The notes under the pieces are model-generated. The model worked only from the letters and a program-made list of their open reading frames with translations, made no database searches and had not been told where the DNA came from. DNA of 64,000 bases, taken from Dacryopinax spathularia. Taxonomy: Eukaryota; Basidiomycota; Dacrymycetes; Dacrymycetales; Dacrymycetaceae. Where the stretch lies: NCBI GenBank assembly GCA_037974965.1, contig JBBPFI010000001.1, positions 1,860,001 to 1,924,000 of the forward strand, written 5' to 3'. Shown here piece by piece: positions 50,420 to 61,823 of this stretch. Both the position numbers and the translations under genes were made by a program. Numbering within the stretch: the stretch's first letter is position 1; each line of letters opens with the position of its first letter.

Positions 50420-50878
50420 TCAACTCGCACGTTTCTGATCGCATTTGATCCGCGTTGTGAACGATATGCCGGGACAGATGCTACGGGAGGGATAGGGTCG
50501 TAATGCAAAACACAGGCTTCGCACGCTTAGACCAACGGGCGTCGGGTGGGACGGCTGATTGGGAGCTGATACGATATCCGTCTCTTTCTTTTGTACTTTG
50601 TTCTGGGGTTGTCATGATTCGGAAATGCGATTATTGACGGCATATTATGCTGTGCCGCCCACTTCTCGGTAAACTGGAACGTGCATTTGGAGGAACATTG
50701 GACCTGCGTAGTTATTGCTGCTTTATGTACAGATGATTTGGAGAGGAAACAAGACGAAATCACTTGGAAGGAAAGGGAGGTATCCTCGGAACGCGGATGA
50801 ACCATAGAAAGAAATAAGAACTGACCAGTGGGGAATGACGAAGAAAGACCCATCGCAGTCTACCTAGCTGCTCGCTCC
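50420..50878. other. intergenic region between convergent uL1 and GRR1
   Basis: 460 bp of presumptive 3' untranslated sequence for both genes. No additional coding exon could be supported. Confidence 0.4.
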
Positions 50879-53800
50879 TCAAGCCTCCTCGATCCCACCC
50901 GCCCCATCCCTGCTCCTCCCCCTCCTAAACAAGAACTCCAGCGGCCCTCTCCTCCTACCACCTTGGCTGCCCATACTGCTCCTCCTGCTCCTCGTCCCGC
51001 CCTCGAGCATCCCGCCTTCTCCAGCAGAAGCAGAAGCAGGATCGAGGCCATTCTGATATCCCTGGCCCATACCGAGGGACAGACCGTCCACGTCGCCCGT
51101 CTCTGCCAGGTCGAGGTCTGGTGTGCCTGGCTGCTGCTGCTGCTGCTGTTGTTGTTGGAAGGTAGCAGCATACCCAGCAGGCGGGACGGGAGAAGGTGCA
51201 AAACTCCCCGTCTGAGGCGTTGGTGCAAGACTAGTAGGCGCACTAGACTGGGATGGCGAGGGCACATACTGCTGACCCTGCTGCTGGCCCTGCTGGGGAA
51301 CGGGGAAACGCGCCAGCGGATGAAGAAACTGCGCCATTTCTCCTCCTCCTGCTCCTCCTCCGACCGTCATCCCCGTTGCCCCAGAAGAAGGCCCAGGGTA
51401 AGAAAACGGCAAACTGCTACTCCCTGCTCCTGCCCCTCCTCCGACCGTGCCGGACGGAGCACCAGGATAAGAGAAATCAAACATGCTCGGATCTGTCTGG
51501 CCAAACGTATACCTCGGGACCTGCTCCGTCGTCTGCTGCAGGGCCAAACCAGACCCAGAACCCAACCCAGAGGCAGAGGCGGAGCTGGCAGCGTAGGCCG
51601 GTGCTGGCACTTGAGCAGGGGTACGACGACCGCGCTCAGCCCGGGCGCGGCTGCTTTCTGGCCCTGGCCTTGGGTGTTGGTGATGATGCTGCGCCCAGCG
51701 TTGGGAGTAGCGAGGCGGCGCATCCCTGGTCGTATGCCGGTTCTGGCCGTTCTGGCCGTTCTGGCCGTTCTGCCCTGGCATGGAGGGATCGGGAGGGTCG
51801 AAGTCGTCGATCGGGTCGTCTTCCAACTCTCCTTGGATAGCGTCGTTCGGCCCGAAGCTGATCCCAAGGCTGAGAGCTTCGAGCTGCCCTAGCTGGTTTG
51901 CGAGGTCGTCCCTCGTCCCGTTCGCATTCGCGTGGGCCGTGTGTCCCGCATGTGCGCTTCCGTTCGTCCTCCCCCCGAATCCTCTCTCTGTCCCCTCGCC
52001 CTCGGCATCTTCATTTCCCTCCGCATCACCCGGCCCATTCTCGGGAGGCGGCGTCGTACTCCCCTCACTATCGCTCCCCGCTCCCTGCCCTCCCCCGCCT
52101 GGCCCCCTAGCACCCCCACCAGCAGGCCCGCCCCCCTCACCGCCCTCCCCACCCTCCCCATCCACCCAAACCCAAGGCACACTCGCCAACCCGCCCAAAT
52201 ACTTCCTCAGCTCGCCCACGCCCTTCCCCGAATAAACGCAAAACGTCCTCTGCTGATTCTCCGAGAACTCCTTCGGCGGCGACCTGCAGAATTTCTGCAG
52301 TTCCGGTCTTCTGAATGCTGGGACGCCGGTGAGGGAGAGATGCGTTAGCCGGGTGAGTTTTTGGAGCAGGTAGTGGACGGCTTGGACGGAGATGGATTCG
52401 CAGTAGCTGAGATGGATGCGTTCCAGTGTATGATGTCGGTCTCCCAGCGCAAACAGGGCATTATCGGTGAGATTGGTGACCCTCACAAGCCCGATCCTGC
52501 GCAGCTTAGGCAACTGCGCCAGCTCAAAAACCGACATATCCGTCAACAGCCCACAACAAGCCAGATCGATATACCTCAGCCGCGTACAGCTCACCGCCAG
52601 ACTTCTGATAGACCGATCCGTGAGCTGCGACACATGCCCGAGGTGGAGGTAGTGCAGGTGCTTGCCGAGCTTGCCGATGGGCTCGACGCAGTCTGCGGAG
52701 AGGGAGACGCATTTCGCCAGGACGAGGTTCCGGATCCGGGGGGAGTTGGAGATTATTCGATGGAGGGCTTCGTCTGTTAGGAGAGCGCAGGATGTGAGGT
52801 CGAGCATCCTAAGATGATCAAAGGAGACTCCCGCGGGTAGGGAGTAGGTGAGCGGGTCGAGCGAGCGGGAGAACGCAGCCCCGATAGGTGCAGGGGAGGG
52901 GAGCGGTTTGAGCGGGAAAGCGTTATCCCCCAACGCGCTACATCCTGCCAACCTGAGCTCCCTGAGCTGCCTCGAGTTCAAGAACAAAGCTCGGGGAGTC
53001 AGGTCCCCCACCCCCACACACCCATTCAGGTCCATCTCGATCAACAGCGGACACCCAGTAGCGAGCGCCGCGAACGCAAGGTCGTCAACTTCTTTCAGGC
53101 CGCAGAGCTTCACCCGCCTGAGCAAGCGCGAATGGCGCGCGAGAGCGAGTATGCCTTGATCGGTAAGCTTGGTGCAGTTTGTGAGGTTTATCCCTTGCAG
53201 CCTTGTGCAGCTGCGCGCGATCGCTTCGAGGGCAGAGTCGTTAAGGTCGACGACGTTCGTTAGGTCGAGAGCGACGAGTTGCCGGAGTTGCGGCAGGATG
53301 TGCTGCAGTGCTGGTGAGGTCAAGGATGTACAGTTTGCGAGTGTGAGACGCTCGAGTCGCGTGCAGAGGGACAAGCGGGCAAAGATGGAGTCCGTACAGT
53401 CCGGTCCCAGCAGGGCGAAATTCAGCCTCCTAAGAAACACCGGATAGGGAAAAGTGAGCGGTCTGTACTCCCTCAGCCTGCTCTCCCTCTCTCCCTCCTC
53501 GCGAGGAGAGTCGAACGGCGATACTGTCCCCACCTCCCCCGGCGGGCGAGCGAGGGAGAGAACGGAGATGAGCTTGAACAGAGAGGAGACCTTGCTGAAG
53601 ACGGGTTTGTGCCAGAGGAGCTCGACGGTGCATTGACACCATTGGCGTGATACGAGCAAGGCGGAGTGGAGGTCTGTGTGGGAGGGGACGAAGCGGAGGA
53701 TATGGATGAGGATCTCGTGTGGGAGGTTGTTGGCGAGCGGGAGGGGTTGGCCATTCGAGTACTGGGAGCCGTTCGTTTGGTGGCCGTTTGTGAGGGTACC

Positions 53801-54061
53801 ATTTGAGTGAGAGGTTGAGGAGGTTACGGAGGTGGGCTTGATAGTGCTTGCCCGCTGGCGGTTATAGGCATGGCTGACCGACTTGCCCTTCGACGAGGGT
53901 TTGTCGTAGGAGTTGTTGTTGGGAGAGACGTCCCATGGAGCTGCCGCCTGCCCCGACCCGCGCGAGGGGAGTGCGAGATCGGGAATATCGTATTCCTCGT
54001 CGTCGGATTGGGAAGTGACGGATGGAGAGCGGTTCGGGGAGGGAGTGGGGAGGAGGGCCAT
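50879..54061 (-). CDS. GRR1: GRR1-like F-box/LRR protein (SCF ubiquitin ligase)
   Basis: Substrate receptor of an SCF complex involved in nutrient signalling and cyclin turnover. A single 1060-residue frame without introns. The F-box is at residues 111-155 (NNLPHEILIHILRFVPSHTD, ALLVSRQWCQCTVELLWHKP). Amino-acid-type LRRs run from about 200 to 590 with the CTRLERLTLANCTSLTS, HSRLLRRVKLCGLKEVDDLA and CTRLRYIDLACCGLLTDMSV patterns. After the LRRs, PPKEFSENQQRTFCVYSGKG matches the conserved end of GRR1/grrA, followed by a long Gly/Pro/Gln-rich tail with GQNGQNGQN repeats and a polyglutamine run (51129-51157). The start MALLPTPSPNRSPS has no better alternative. The missing introns are unusual for this window. 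Confidence 0.9.
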   Translation of the reverse strand: MALLPTPSPNRSPSVTSQSDDEEYDIPDLALPSRGSGQAAAPWDVSPNNNSYDKPSSKGKSVSHAYNRQRASTIKPTSVTSSTSHSNGTLTNGHQTNGSQYSNGQPLPLANNLPHEILIHILRFVPSHTDLHSALLVSRQWCQCTVELLWHKPVFSKVSSLFKLISVLSLARPPGEVGTVSPFDSPREEGERESRLREYRPLTFPYPVFLRRLNFALLGPDCTDSIFARLSLCTRLERLTLANCTSLTSPALQHILPQLRQLVALDLTNVVDLNDSALEAIARSCTRLQGINLTNCTKLTDQGILALARHSRLLRRVKLCGLKEVDDLAFAALATGCPLLIEMDLNGCVGVGDLTPRALFLNSRQLRELRLAGCSALGDNAFPLKPLPSPAPIGAAFSRSLDPLTYSLPAGVSFDHLRMLDLTSCALLTDEALHRIISNSPRIRNLVLAKCVSLSADCVEPIGKLGKHLHYLHLGHVSQLTDRSIRSLAVSCTRLRYIDLACCGLLTDMSVFELAQLPKLRRIGLVRVTNLTDNALFALGDRHHTLERIHLSYCESISVQAVHYLLQKLTRLTHLSLTGVPAFRRPELQKFCRSPPKEFSENQQRTFCVYSGKGVGELRKYLGGLASVPWVWVDGEGGEGGEGGGPAGGGARGPGGGGQGAGSDSEGSTTPPPENGPGDAEGNEDAEGEGTERGFGGRTNGSAHAGHTAHANANGTRDDLANQLGQLEALSLGISFGPNDAIQGELEDDPIDDFDPPDPSMPGQNGQNGQNGQNRHTTRDAPPRYSQRWAQHHHQHPRPGPESSRARAERGRRTPAQVPAPAYAASSASASGLGSGSGLALQQTTEQVPRYTFGQTDPSMFDFSYPGAPSGTVGGGAGAGSSSLPFSYPGPSSGATGMTVGGGAGGGEMAQFLHPLARFPVPQQGQQQGQQYVPSPSQSSAPTSLAPTPQTGSFAPSPVPPAGYAATFQQQQQQQQQPGTPDLDLAETGDVDGLSLGMGQGYQNGLDPASASAGEGGMLEGGTRSRRSSMGSQGGRRRGPLEFLFRRGRSRDGAGGIEEA

Positions 54062-54907
54062 ATCGCTTTGTCTTTACGCTTGCGTAAGGTCGAGGGAAGA
54101 GTGGGGATTGTTAAAGTAGAGGCGGAGATGAACTTGGGGTTGGGTGTCGTGTGGATGCGGCAGGGCGAGCCGTGTCCAGCGGATCACCAAGCTGTACCGT
54201 ACTCGGTTCTCACAGCACCGCACCTCCTCGTCTCTCGCGCTATGAGCTCCTAGCACAACGACTCTCCCACTCTCAAAAGCAAACGCAGATAGAGGGGCTA
54301 AGACGAGTAGTAGATGAGAACGAAGTAAGAGTAAGGGACACCTATAGTTGAGTGTAGTACGTGGTGTCGTGTCGGATGGACGGATGGGAACCACTTGAGA
54401 CGAACGGAAGGGAGGGAGGGAAGTGTGCCCTGAACGGCAGCGGCGGCGGCAAGGCGGGACACGCGTGCGCCACACCCACACGCCGCTTATATTGGGCCAA
54501 CTGGCAGGTCGGCGGTGTTCAACGGTTGGTTCTCATGGGTTGGATTGTGTGATTTATGGGGTAGCTACGTGGGTAGGGCTAGGGGGACGCTGTTCCGTCG
54601 GTATGATGATAAGAATAAGGAAAAAGTAGGTTATGAGGTGTAATGCTTGTTTTTGCTAGTCCGAGCGCTGGCGCGTTTCTCCGAACTTCACCAGGGGATC
54701 ACGTAAGACGCTCACCACTCCGAGTAACTGCGACACGTTATGTGCTCTGTGTCCCGCCATCCAAGTGTAAGTTCATGACAATCATGGAATTACAGATAAT
54801 CGAGCCAGACAGCCCAAGAAAAGGAAAGGGTTACATTCTGACCTCCTAGTCCGCTGCACTACCGCGGCGCCAGCCAGGAGCTCAGAGGCCGCAAGCTAGC
54901 TCCCGGC
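54062..54907. other. intergenic region upstream of GRR1
   Basis: 850 bp between the GRR1 start and the stop of the U1C gene, both on the minus strand. No long frame with features. A tRNA-like half-sequence near 54,845-54,880 lacks a T arm and was not accepted. It should contain the GRR1 promoter. Confidence 0.35.
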
Positions 54908-55806
54908 TCATTGTCCCCCTCCACCGCCCTGCATCATCCTCAACCGATCAGGATGGATCCCCCCAGCCGGCACGCCCCCTCCACCGCCGCCACTCCCTCC
55001 AGGCGGCGAGCTGAACCCAGGTCCTCCAGCTCCTCCCGACGGACCACCAGGCGCAGGTCCATTCGGTCCTGGCAGACCACCAGTAGGTGAGAAAGGCGGC
55101 ATCCCTGGTGGGAACGGCATCCCGTTCGGTCCGGGGGGGAAAGGCGGTGCTCCTACCCGAACATCGTCAGCATCCTGCTTTCACACTCTCAAGAAAGGGA
55201 GAGAGACGCGGGAGAGAGGTTGAAGAGAAGAGAAGAGACAAGGAAGAGGAAGAGGAAGAAGACTCACCCATCCCAGGCGGCCCACCAGGCGGGAACATCC
55301 CCGGCGGAGGGATCATCCCCGGCGGAGGCGGCGGGGGCATGCCCATCCCGCCCATCCCCATCCCTCCCATCGGTCCCATAGGCCCAGGCAGGCCCATAGG
55401 CCCCATACCCGGCATAGGAGGCATCCCAGGCATAGGAGGCATCCCCGGTGGCCCTCCACCTGATGGACCGAGCACCCCGACGCCGAAGCCTGCTCCGCCC
55501 GGAGGAAGACCGGATTCGTACGCTTTTGTTATTTGGTCGATTATGTCTTGCGCTTTGTCGTGCCCTAGTGCTGTGGAAGGTGTTAGTATTCGCGCTCGCG
55601 CTCTCATAGCGTCTAAGCATATATAGAAGGATGTACTCACATGCATAGTAGTCGCGCACGTTTTGAAGGTGATTTCGCCCAGAGTTGTGCGCTTTTCGGA
55701 CTGCAAACGAGATTAGTCATGTTCAAGCTTTGCAGAAGAGGAACATACCTGAGGCCGAATCGTGCGTCAGGAAGACATCACAGTAATCACAGTAATGTTT
55801 CGGCAT
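54908..55806 (-). CDS. U1 small nuclear ribonucleoprotein C
   Basis: Core U1 snRNP protein that helps 5' splice-site recognition. Exons 55806-55749, 55700-55641, 55570-55268 and 55152-54908 join to 221 residues. The N-terminal C2H2-type finger is complete: MPKHYCDYCDVFLTHDSAS, VRKAHNSGRNHLQNVRDYYA, then SLGHDKAQDIIDQITKAYES. The finger has C6, C9, H24 and H30 in the family spacing. The rest is low-complexity Gly/Pro/Met (GMPPMPGMPPMPGMGPMG and similar), usual for U1C. All exons join in phase, and the start is fixed by the invariant MPK. It is divergent from RRP7. Confidence 0.95.
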
Positions 55807-56128
55807 CCTTCTCTTCCTCCTCTCTCTCTCTCACTCAACACCAGCAACAGCGGCAATCAAAGGTAGTCTCGAAATCCTGCAACAGAAGTAGAGTGGTATG
55901 GGCTTGTAAGAGAAACAGTGTGTGATGATGGTCGTACGTCGTTGAAGAGCGCCCACACCCAAGGGCGAGGGCAGAGGGTGACTAAGTGGCAGTGCATTTA
56001 CTTCCGTTTCTCCCCGCTCGAAATTTCCGGACCCTGACTTCTCTTTGCTGGGCTGAACGAGAACCGGTTCGCCGCCAGAGGCCTGCCAATACGGTACCGT
56101 ACCCTCCTCTTCAAGCAGCTGTAGCAGG

Positions 56129-57316
56129 ATGGCTGTTAAGCGAAAGCGTCCTTCCGAACCCAACGCCGAAACCTCTGGCTCGAAAGAAGACGGGGCTAAG
56201 AAAATGAAAGCGCCGAAGATGCCTACTAAACTGGGGGACTTCATCATCCTCCCCCTCCAACTCCCACCGGTCGCAAACCTCCCCTCAGCAACCCATTATC
56301 TCTATCTCCGGGCTCATTCGGGCTCTTCATCATCTTCCTCCTCGTCTGGTGGAGCAGGAGCATCAGGAGGAAAAAGCGGGGAAGAGTTGCCAAAAGGGCG
56401 GACACTGTTCGTAGTTAATTTACCGGTCGATGCGGGTGTTAGGGAGGTTAGGGAGCTTTTTGGGAGGTGGGGGGTCGTTGAGCGGGTCGTTTTGCGTGGA
56501 GAGCAACAGGCAGGCTCAGAGGACTCTCTGTTTGAGGAGGAAGATGATCAGGGGGAAGCTGCCAAGCATGCCGATCATGAGATGGACGCGGACTCGGACG
56601 AATCAGACGAGGACGAGAGCGACGCCGAGCCCTCCACCAGCAAACGTCGCAAACGCTCCAAACGCCCAACCAACACCGCACCCCCCATCCCACCCCTCCC
56701 CGACCTCCCCCCTGGCCCTCATCCTACCGCCCGCTCAGCACACGTGATATACCTCGACCCCACCTCCCTCTCCCTCGCCCTCAAGCCCCACCCTTCTCCC
56801 GTACCCATATACACCCGCCCCACCCTCGGCCTTCAGTACTACATCTCCCTCCATTCCGCTCTTCGCCCGCCTCTTGAGGTCGTTAAGGCCCACGCGGACG
56901 CATGGATGGAGCGCTGGGAACTGGAGAGAGAGGCAGGGAAGCAGAAGAGTAAGTACCGGATGGGCGAAGCGGAGGTGGACGAGGATGGGTTCACGCTCGT
57001 CAAGCGTGGCGGGAAATACGGCCGTGCGCTGGGCGGAGTAGTCGGTGTCGCGAGCAGGGAATTCGAGCTGGCGCACAAGCCCCGCCTCTCTACCATTACT
57101 GGCGCGGCTGGTGCGGTGCCGGAAGAGGCGGAGAATAGGAAGGGCAGGGGGAGGAAGAAGAAGGCTAGGAGGGCGGCGGGCGAGGTGCCGGACTTTTATA
57201 GGTTCCAGGTGAGGGAGAAGAAGCGGAAGGAGTTTGTGGAGCTCAGGGAGAAGTTTGAGGAGGATAAGAAGAGGGTGCAGAAGCTGAGGGAGGAAAGGAG
57301 GTTTAGGCCGTACTAG
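56129..57316 (+). CDS. RRP7: ribosomal RNA-processing protein 7 (RRP7)
   Basis: Component of the UTP-C/CURI complex needed for 18S rRNA maturation. Single exon, 395 residues. The N-terminus MAVKRKRPSEPNAETSG is basic. LGDFIILPLQLPPV and then GRTLFVVNLPVDAGVREVRE form the RRM-like domain, interrupted by an acidic insert with ADSDESDEDESDAEPS. ALKPHPSPVPIY and QKSKYRMGEAEVDEDGFTLV follow, and the strongly conserved C-terminus FYRFQVREKKRKEFVELREK ends in RRFRPY. A small open frame within the same exon is not a gene. The start context gcaggATGGCT and the 322-bp gap to the divergent U1C gene support the chosen ATG. Confidence 0.92.
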   Translation: MAVKRKRPSEPNAETSGSKEDGAKKMKAPKMPTKLGDFIILPLQLPPVANLPSATHYLYLRAHSGSSSSSSSSGGAGASGGKSGEELPKGRTLFVVNLPVDAGVREVRELFGRWGVVERVVLRGEQQAGSEDSLFEEEDDQGEAAKHADHEMDADSDESDEDESDAEPSTSKRRKRSKRPTNTAPPIPPLPDLPPGPHPTARSAHVIYLDPTSLSLALKPHPSPVPIYTRPTLGLQYYISLHSALRPPLEVVKAHADAWMERWELEREAGKQKSKYRMGEAEVDEDGFTLVKRGGKYGRALGGVVGVASREFELAHKPRLSTITGAAGAVPEEAENRKGRGRKKKARRAAGEVPDFYRFQVREKKRKEFVELREKFEEDKKRVQKLREERRFRPY

Positions 57317-57592
57317 ATCGTTTGGTGGGCTATCTATTGTCACGATCCCTTAATGCATTGATGGGCACTCTACCGCTGCTCTATGCCGTACGATTCCTTG
57401 TGTGCGAGCACGATTATGGATCGTTACTGGCCCACATTGCGCCTGCATATACGAAAATGAATTATCGAAAAGATGAGCGAGGGATGATCGGCTTCACGAG
57501 AAGACCGCAGGCAACAAGGCGGTAACAGACACTTCGGCGTTTACAGGCGCATGTGTCGGGTCTAAGCAAAAGGCATAAGGATGAAAAGGTTT

Positions 57593-57674
57593 GATCGACG
57601 CAGGAGTCGAACCTGCAATCTCTTGATTGCGCACAAGTCGTAGTCAAGCGCCTTGACCATTGGGCCAGTCGACC
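57593..57674 (-). tRNA. tRNA-Arg(ACG) with a 10-base intron
   Basis: The cloverleaf can be drawn on the minus strand. The acceptor GGTCGAC pairs with GTCGATC (one G-T). The D arm contains GCCCAATGGTCAAGGC. The anticodon stem CTTGA/TCAAG encloses a 17-base loop that contains ACG (57639-57641). The T arm is GCAGGTTCGACTCCTGC. Removing 57628-57637, just 3' of the base after the anticodon, leaves the standard seven-base loop. The D-arm and loop resemble yeast tRNA-Arg(ACG). CCA is not encoded. It lies between RRP7 and the RTP1-like gene. Confidence 0.92.
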
Positions 57675-58069
57675 TAACTGAAAGAAAGCCTCTCTGCACA
57701 GTTTATCACCAACCTGCTCTCTTGTGGGGGAACGCAATACGGAATGATGAAGGACAGGACTGCTACCCTTCGGTCTTGTTCAGAGTGTCACGTCTCCTGA
57801 ATCATCTCTCAGAATCATATGTACACCAAAATCAGTAAAATACACCAAAGACCTGCTTGACCAAGCTCGAACCTTCTAGTCATCTTCAACCTTCGGGCGC
57901 CTAAAACTGTTCATATGAGCGCTAAGTCGCCAGTGGCTGAGTAAACAATATACGACATTCGTTGGTCCCTTTGCCAATCACGGCACTTTGCCACTCGTAT
58001 TTCTGCTCTCTCCTCCTCCCACCAGTTTCCTTTGGATACCCACATTTCTTGGTTAACGACCTCAACAAA
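57675..58069. other. intergenic region upstream of the RTP1-like gene
   Basis: About 395 bp. No coding exon recognised. It includes the 5' flank of the tRNA gene (minus strand) and the promoter of the RTP1-like gene. Confidence 0.35.
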
Positions 58070-61000
58070 ATGGCTAGAAATAAACCTCCTCCTTCTTCAT
58101 CTGCTGGGAAGAGTGCGAGCGATGGTTCAGGGAGTACGAAGCGGCCACCGAGGACGCTCTTCTCCTCATTACTGAGAGCTGCGCATATCCTCGCTTCACT
58201 TGCTGGGCCGTCACCTGAAGAACGGACACCGAGCATGGTCACCCGTGTCTCGGCCGACGACCTACGCAAGAAACTGAGAAGTTTTGAGCGCGAGCTCCGG
58301 GACTGGGCGACGAACTTCTCCGGCGAGCAGTTGGAGGAAGACGAGGTGGTCGACATACTCGCTGCTGTCGGGCAGATGAGCTTGAATGGTGCTGCTGCGG
58401 GTGAGGATGGAGAGGATAGGCCGCAGGATATGATGGAGTGGAAGGCGCTTTATGAGGAGGTGGTTATGCGGGGATTGTGGGTGGTGGAGCAGATCCAGGC
58501 TGGGCTGGTGTTGGATATGGTTAGGGAGAAGGAGATTGCCGATGAGAGGAGTAAGGATGGGAAGGAGAAGGGGAAGGAGAGGGATGCTAAGGGGAAGGGG
58601 AAGGAGGTTGAGCCATGTGAGCCTTTCCATTTAACCTTTGCAGTGTGCTGATAAGATCTCCTGCAGACAGACCCCTCGTTCTCGGCGTGAAAGACATGCA
58701 GGACATCCGCACCCTCCTCACTCTCATATTCCAGCATCTCGCGAAACTATTACAAGAACGACTGGCAGCAGCAGCAGCCGACTCCGCCAAAGCCCCACCT
58801 CCTGAGGCCAACCCACCCTCCCCAAGCGCAACATCCCCACGCTCCTGTTCTGCTACAACACTTCGCTTCTACCCCCCACCAGCCCCCATCCTCCGCCTGC
58901 TCCATCGTCTTTTCGCACTCCTCTACACCGAGCTTCCACCCGGTGCGCAACCCCCAACGGGCTCAAACGAGAACGCTCGGCCACAGATGAAGTACCGCGC
59001 TACCCATACGCATATAAGCAACATCATCCTGCACCGGCATTGTTCGCCGCTGCTGGTGGCATGTATAATCCTTGGCTGGGCACCGCCCCAGTTGAAGATC
59101 TTCCCTGGCGAGGGGAGGCAAGGCGAGGAAGAACAGCTCCGGATCCGGGAATACGTAAGGAGGCTGTTACACTCGTACGTGTATTTCTACACTGTATGTA
59201 CCTCATGCTAATCTGGTGAAAAGTCTTCCTACCTCGCAAGGTCTCGCAACCCTCGGAATGCTCATGTCCAACGCTCCTCTCCCAACCAAGCTCGTCCCTC
59301 CTTACGCACGCACAGTCTGCAGAGAGTTCATGACCAGCCTCGTCGTCCGCCCCGACGGCCCCAGGGCACTAATGGACGTCGTCTTCGGTGAAGCTGGGGA
59401 GGACGTAGCAGAAGTCACGATCGCAAAGCTGGAAAAGGTCGCCCTGACGCTCAGTGCGATCCCGCGACAGAGGCAGGCGTCGGCGTACTACGCCCCTCTG
59501 GTGCCTAAGCTTATCGAGCTTCTCTCCCCGCCCGAGAACGCCGCACCGAGCCAGCAAGTACCGGCGAGTCACGTGAAGGCCGCGGCGTTCACTCTGTCGA
59601 GGATGATGATCCGTACCGGTACTGCCGAAGCGCAGATCGCGCGCGAGCTAGTGCGGCCATATCTGCAGACGGCGTTCCTGCCGCCGGACCATGTCTACCA
59701 CACGCGCTTTCCGCCCGATGCGCAGCCTGCCACTCGGCAGACGTTGAAGCTCATACTGACATTGCTGGCGAATTGTGACCCCAGCCCGCCCTTGCTGCAT
59801 CATGTGGTCGGGGAGATCTTCCCGCCTTTATGGAACCTCAAGGAGACGCTCGCTACTCACCCCACGGCGGATCCAGTCCTAAAAGAAAGCGTGAACGGCT
59901 TGCTCGGCGGCTGGGGCCGGATAATCGATCTCCAAAATTTTGTCGATGGCCTCGTCAACCTAGTGGAGAAAGGCACAGGCTGGGGGTCGGACAACCGCTG
60001 GGAATGGGCTTTAGGGCCTGATGGTCCATTTATCCGCGAACGCGAGGCTTTGGGGGTTGAGGACCTGGACGAGTTGGAGGAGAGGGATCCGCTCGAACAG
60101 CATCCCAATCCGAGGATGGTCGTGGAGTTTCTCAAGGATGTAGGGAGGAAGGACGTGAATGCGGAGTTTTTCGTGAGGATGCTGGATTCTTATGGGAATA
60201 CGCATGCGGAGGAGGGGGATACTGCCGAGTACGTCTTCATTACTTCTCGCGCGGAGGGCGTTGGCTGACGGAGGGCGGGTAGTGCGATGTTCTATCTGCA
60301 GTTCGTGGTTGCTATGGCTGATACGATGGGGCATACGGTACTGGAAGAGCCTAGGCATATCCTATCTTTCATACTACATGCCCTGGAGTCGACTGTCAAA
60401 CGCATCCCGGACGCCAAAGGCCCGCTGCAGCAGGAGGCCAAGTCGCCGTGGAAGGTCGTAGGCGGGGATAACGATGATGAAGAGGAAGGGGAGGGTGAGG
60501 AGGAAGGGGAGGGGCATGATATCCTCGCTAGCACGGCTGTCACCCTGCTGTTGGCCGTGCTAGACGGTACGTATTGCCGTCGTCATCATGGAGAAAATAG
60601 TAGCTGACCATCTCCTAGCAAACGACACATTCCCACCTGAAACGATACCCATTCTTAACAGCATATATCAACATCTTGAACAACTCACCAACCATCCTTC
60701 TGCCTCACTCGCGGAAGCGGCTCGCGACGCTCGTCTGGTACTTGCCGCACGGCGTGCAGCAGCAATGCGCGAAGCGCCTTCAGACGAGCAGCGCCAAGAC
60801 CGAGCCCGACAAAAGGCGCTCGAGACGTACCAAGAAGCTTTGCGGCTCGTGCAGGACTCTATCCTGCCTGTCCGAGCACATGGTCTCACCCTTCTCCGGC
60901 AACTGATCACCCCTCCCGTCAAGAAATCCTCTACTGGCGCTCAAGTGGCCCAGGATACCGTCCTGATCGACAGCGCCCTCATCCCCGGTATACTCGACGT

Positions 61001-61823
61001 ATTCCTCACCGCCGTACAAGACGACGACAGCTACGTATACATGAATGCGGTGCACGGTCTCTCGGCGATGCTGCAGGGCCCCGCAGGACTGCAGAATATG
61101 GGCCCTATGGTCGTCCGCCGGCTTGTGGACTTGTACGTGCAGGGGCTTGTGCCTGATCTCCCTACGGCGGAACTGGACAAAAGACTCAGGATTGGCGAGG
61201 CGATCTCGCAGGCCGTTGCTGGGCTTGGGCAGGGGGTGGAGCGTTATGGTAGGTTTCTTCTGCCTTGGCAGGATACTTGTAAGCTGATAGGTGGGATAGT
61301 CCAGATTATCGTACCCGCCATGCTGGCCGTCACACGCTCCCCGGATTACCCGACCGTTCTGCGCAGCTCGGCACTATCCATCCTCAGCCGCTGTGTAGAC
61401 GCGGCCGCCCTCTCCCTCCTGCCCTACTACCCCGAGCTGCTCTCCCTCCTCGTGGACCTCATCGGGCTCGAGACCGTCGTGCGCGGCACGGCCGCCGCCA
61501 TCGAACTGGAGAAGAAGTCCCTTGCCTCACAGCTCCCGAACGGCAAGCTCCCCGACCCCGCGGACCTGTACCCCTCGCTCAAAGACCCCAAGATGCCCGC
61601 TTTTAGGCGCGCGGCCGCGTATGTCCTTACGACTCTGCTGAGGGAAGCGGCAGAGAAGGAGTTTGCGGATCGAGTGCTGGATGCTCAGCTTGCGCAGAGG
61701 ATGGGGAGGTTGTTGAGGTATGTGAGGGATACGGATGTTGATGGGGTCGTTAAGACCCACGCGGGGGAGGCGCTGGCGAGTATGCAGGACGTTGTTAGGG
61801 CTAGGCTGGGGCTGCAGCAGTGA
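58070..61823 (+). CDS. RTP1/TANGO6-like RNA polymerase II assembly and nuclear import factor
   Basis: HEAT-repeat protein of the Rtp1 (yeast) / TANGO6 (metazoan) family, proposed to assist RNA polymerase II subunit assembly and nuclear import. Exons 58070-58616, 58667-59174, 59224-60228, 60283-60566 and 60619-61823 join to 1182 residues. The N-terminal third is mostly helical (LRSFERELRDWATNF, LLTLIFQHLAKLLQERL). The middle has ILHRHCSPLLVACIILGW. The RTP1 C-terminal domains are clear: QDSILPVRAHGLTLLRQLI, DTVLIDSALIPGILDVFLTA, VQDDDSYVYMNAVHGLSAML, LDKRLRIGEAISQAV, and the final domain with FRRAAAYVLTTLLREA and GRLLRYVRDTDVDGVVKTHA. I chose MARNKPPPSS at 58070 over an upstream in-frame ATG at 57962 because the leader between them looks untranslated. 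Confidence 0.85.

Noticed and set aside
50828-51892. 354-codon frame on the plus strand
   Set aside because: It is antisense to the low-complexity tail of GRR1 and has no motif; high GC content makes long antisense frames.
54845-54885. tRNA-like 5' half on the minus strand (GCGCCGCGGTAGTGCAGC)
   Set aside because: It resembles an acceptor and D arm, but no anticodon stem or T arm can be drawn downstream.
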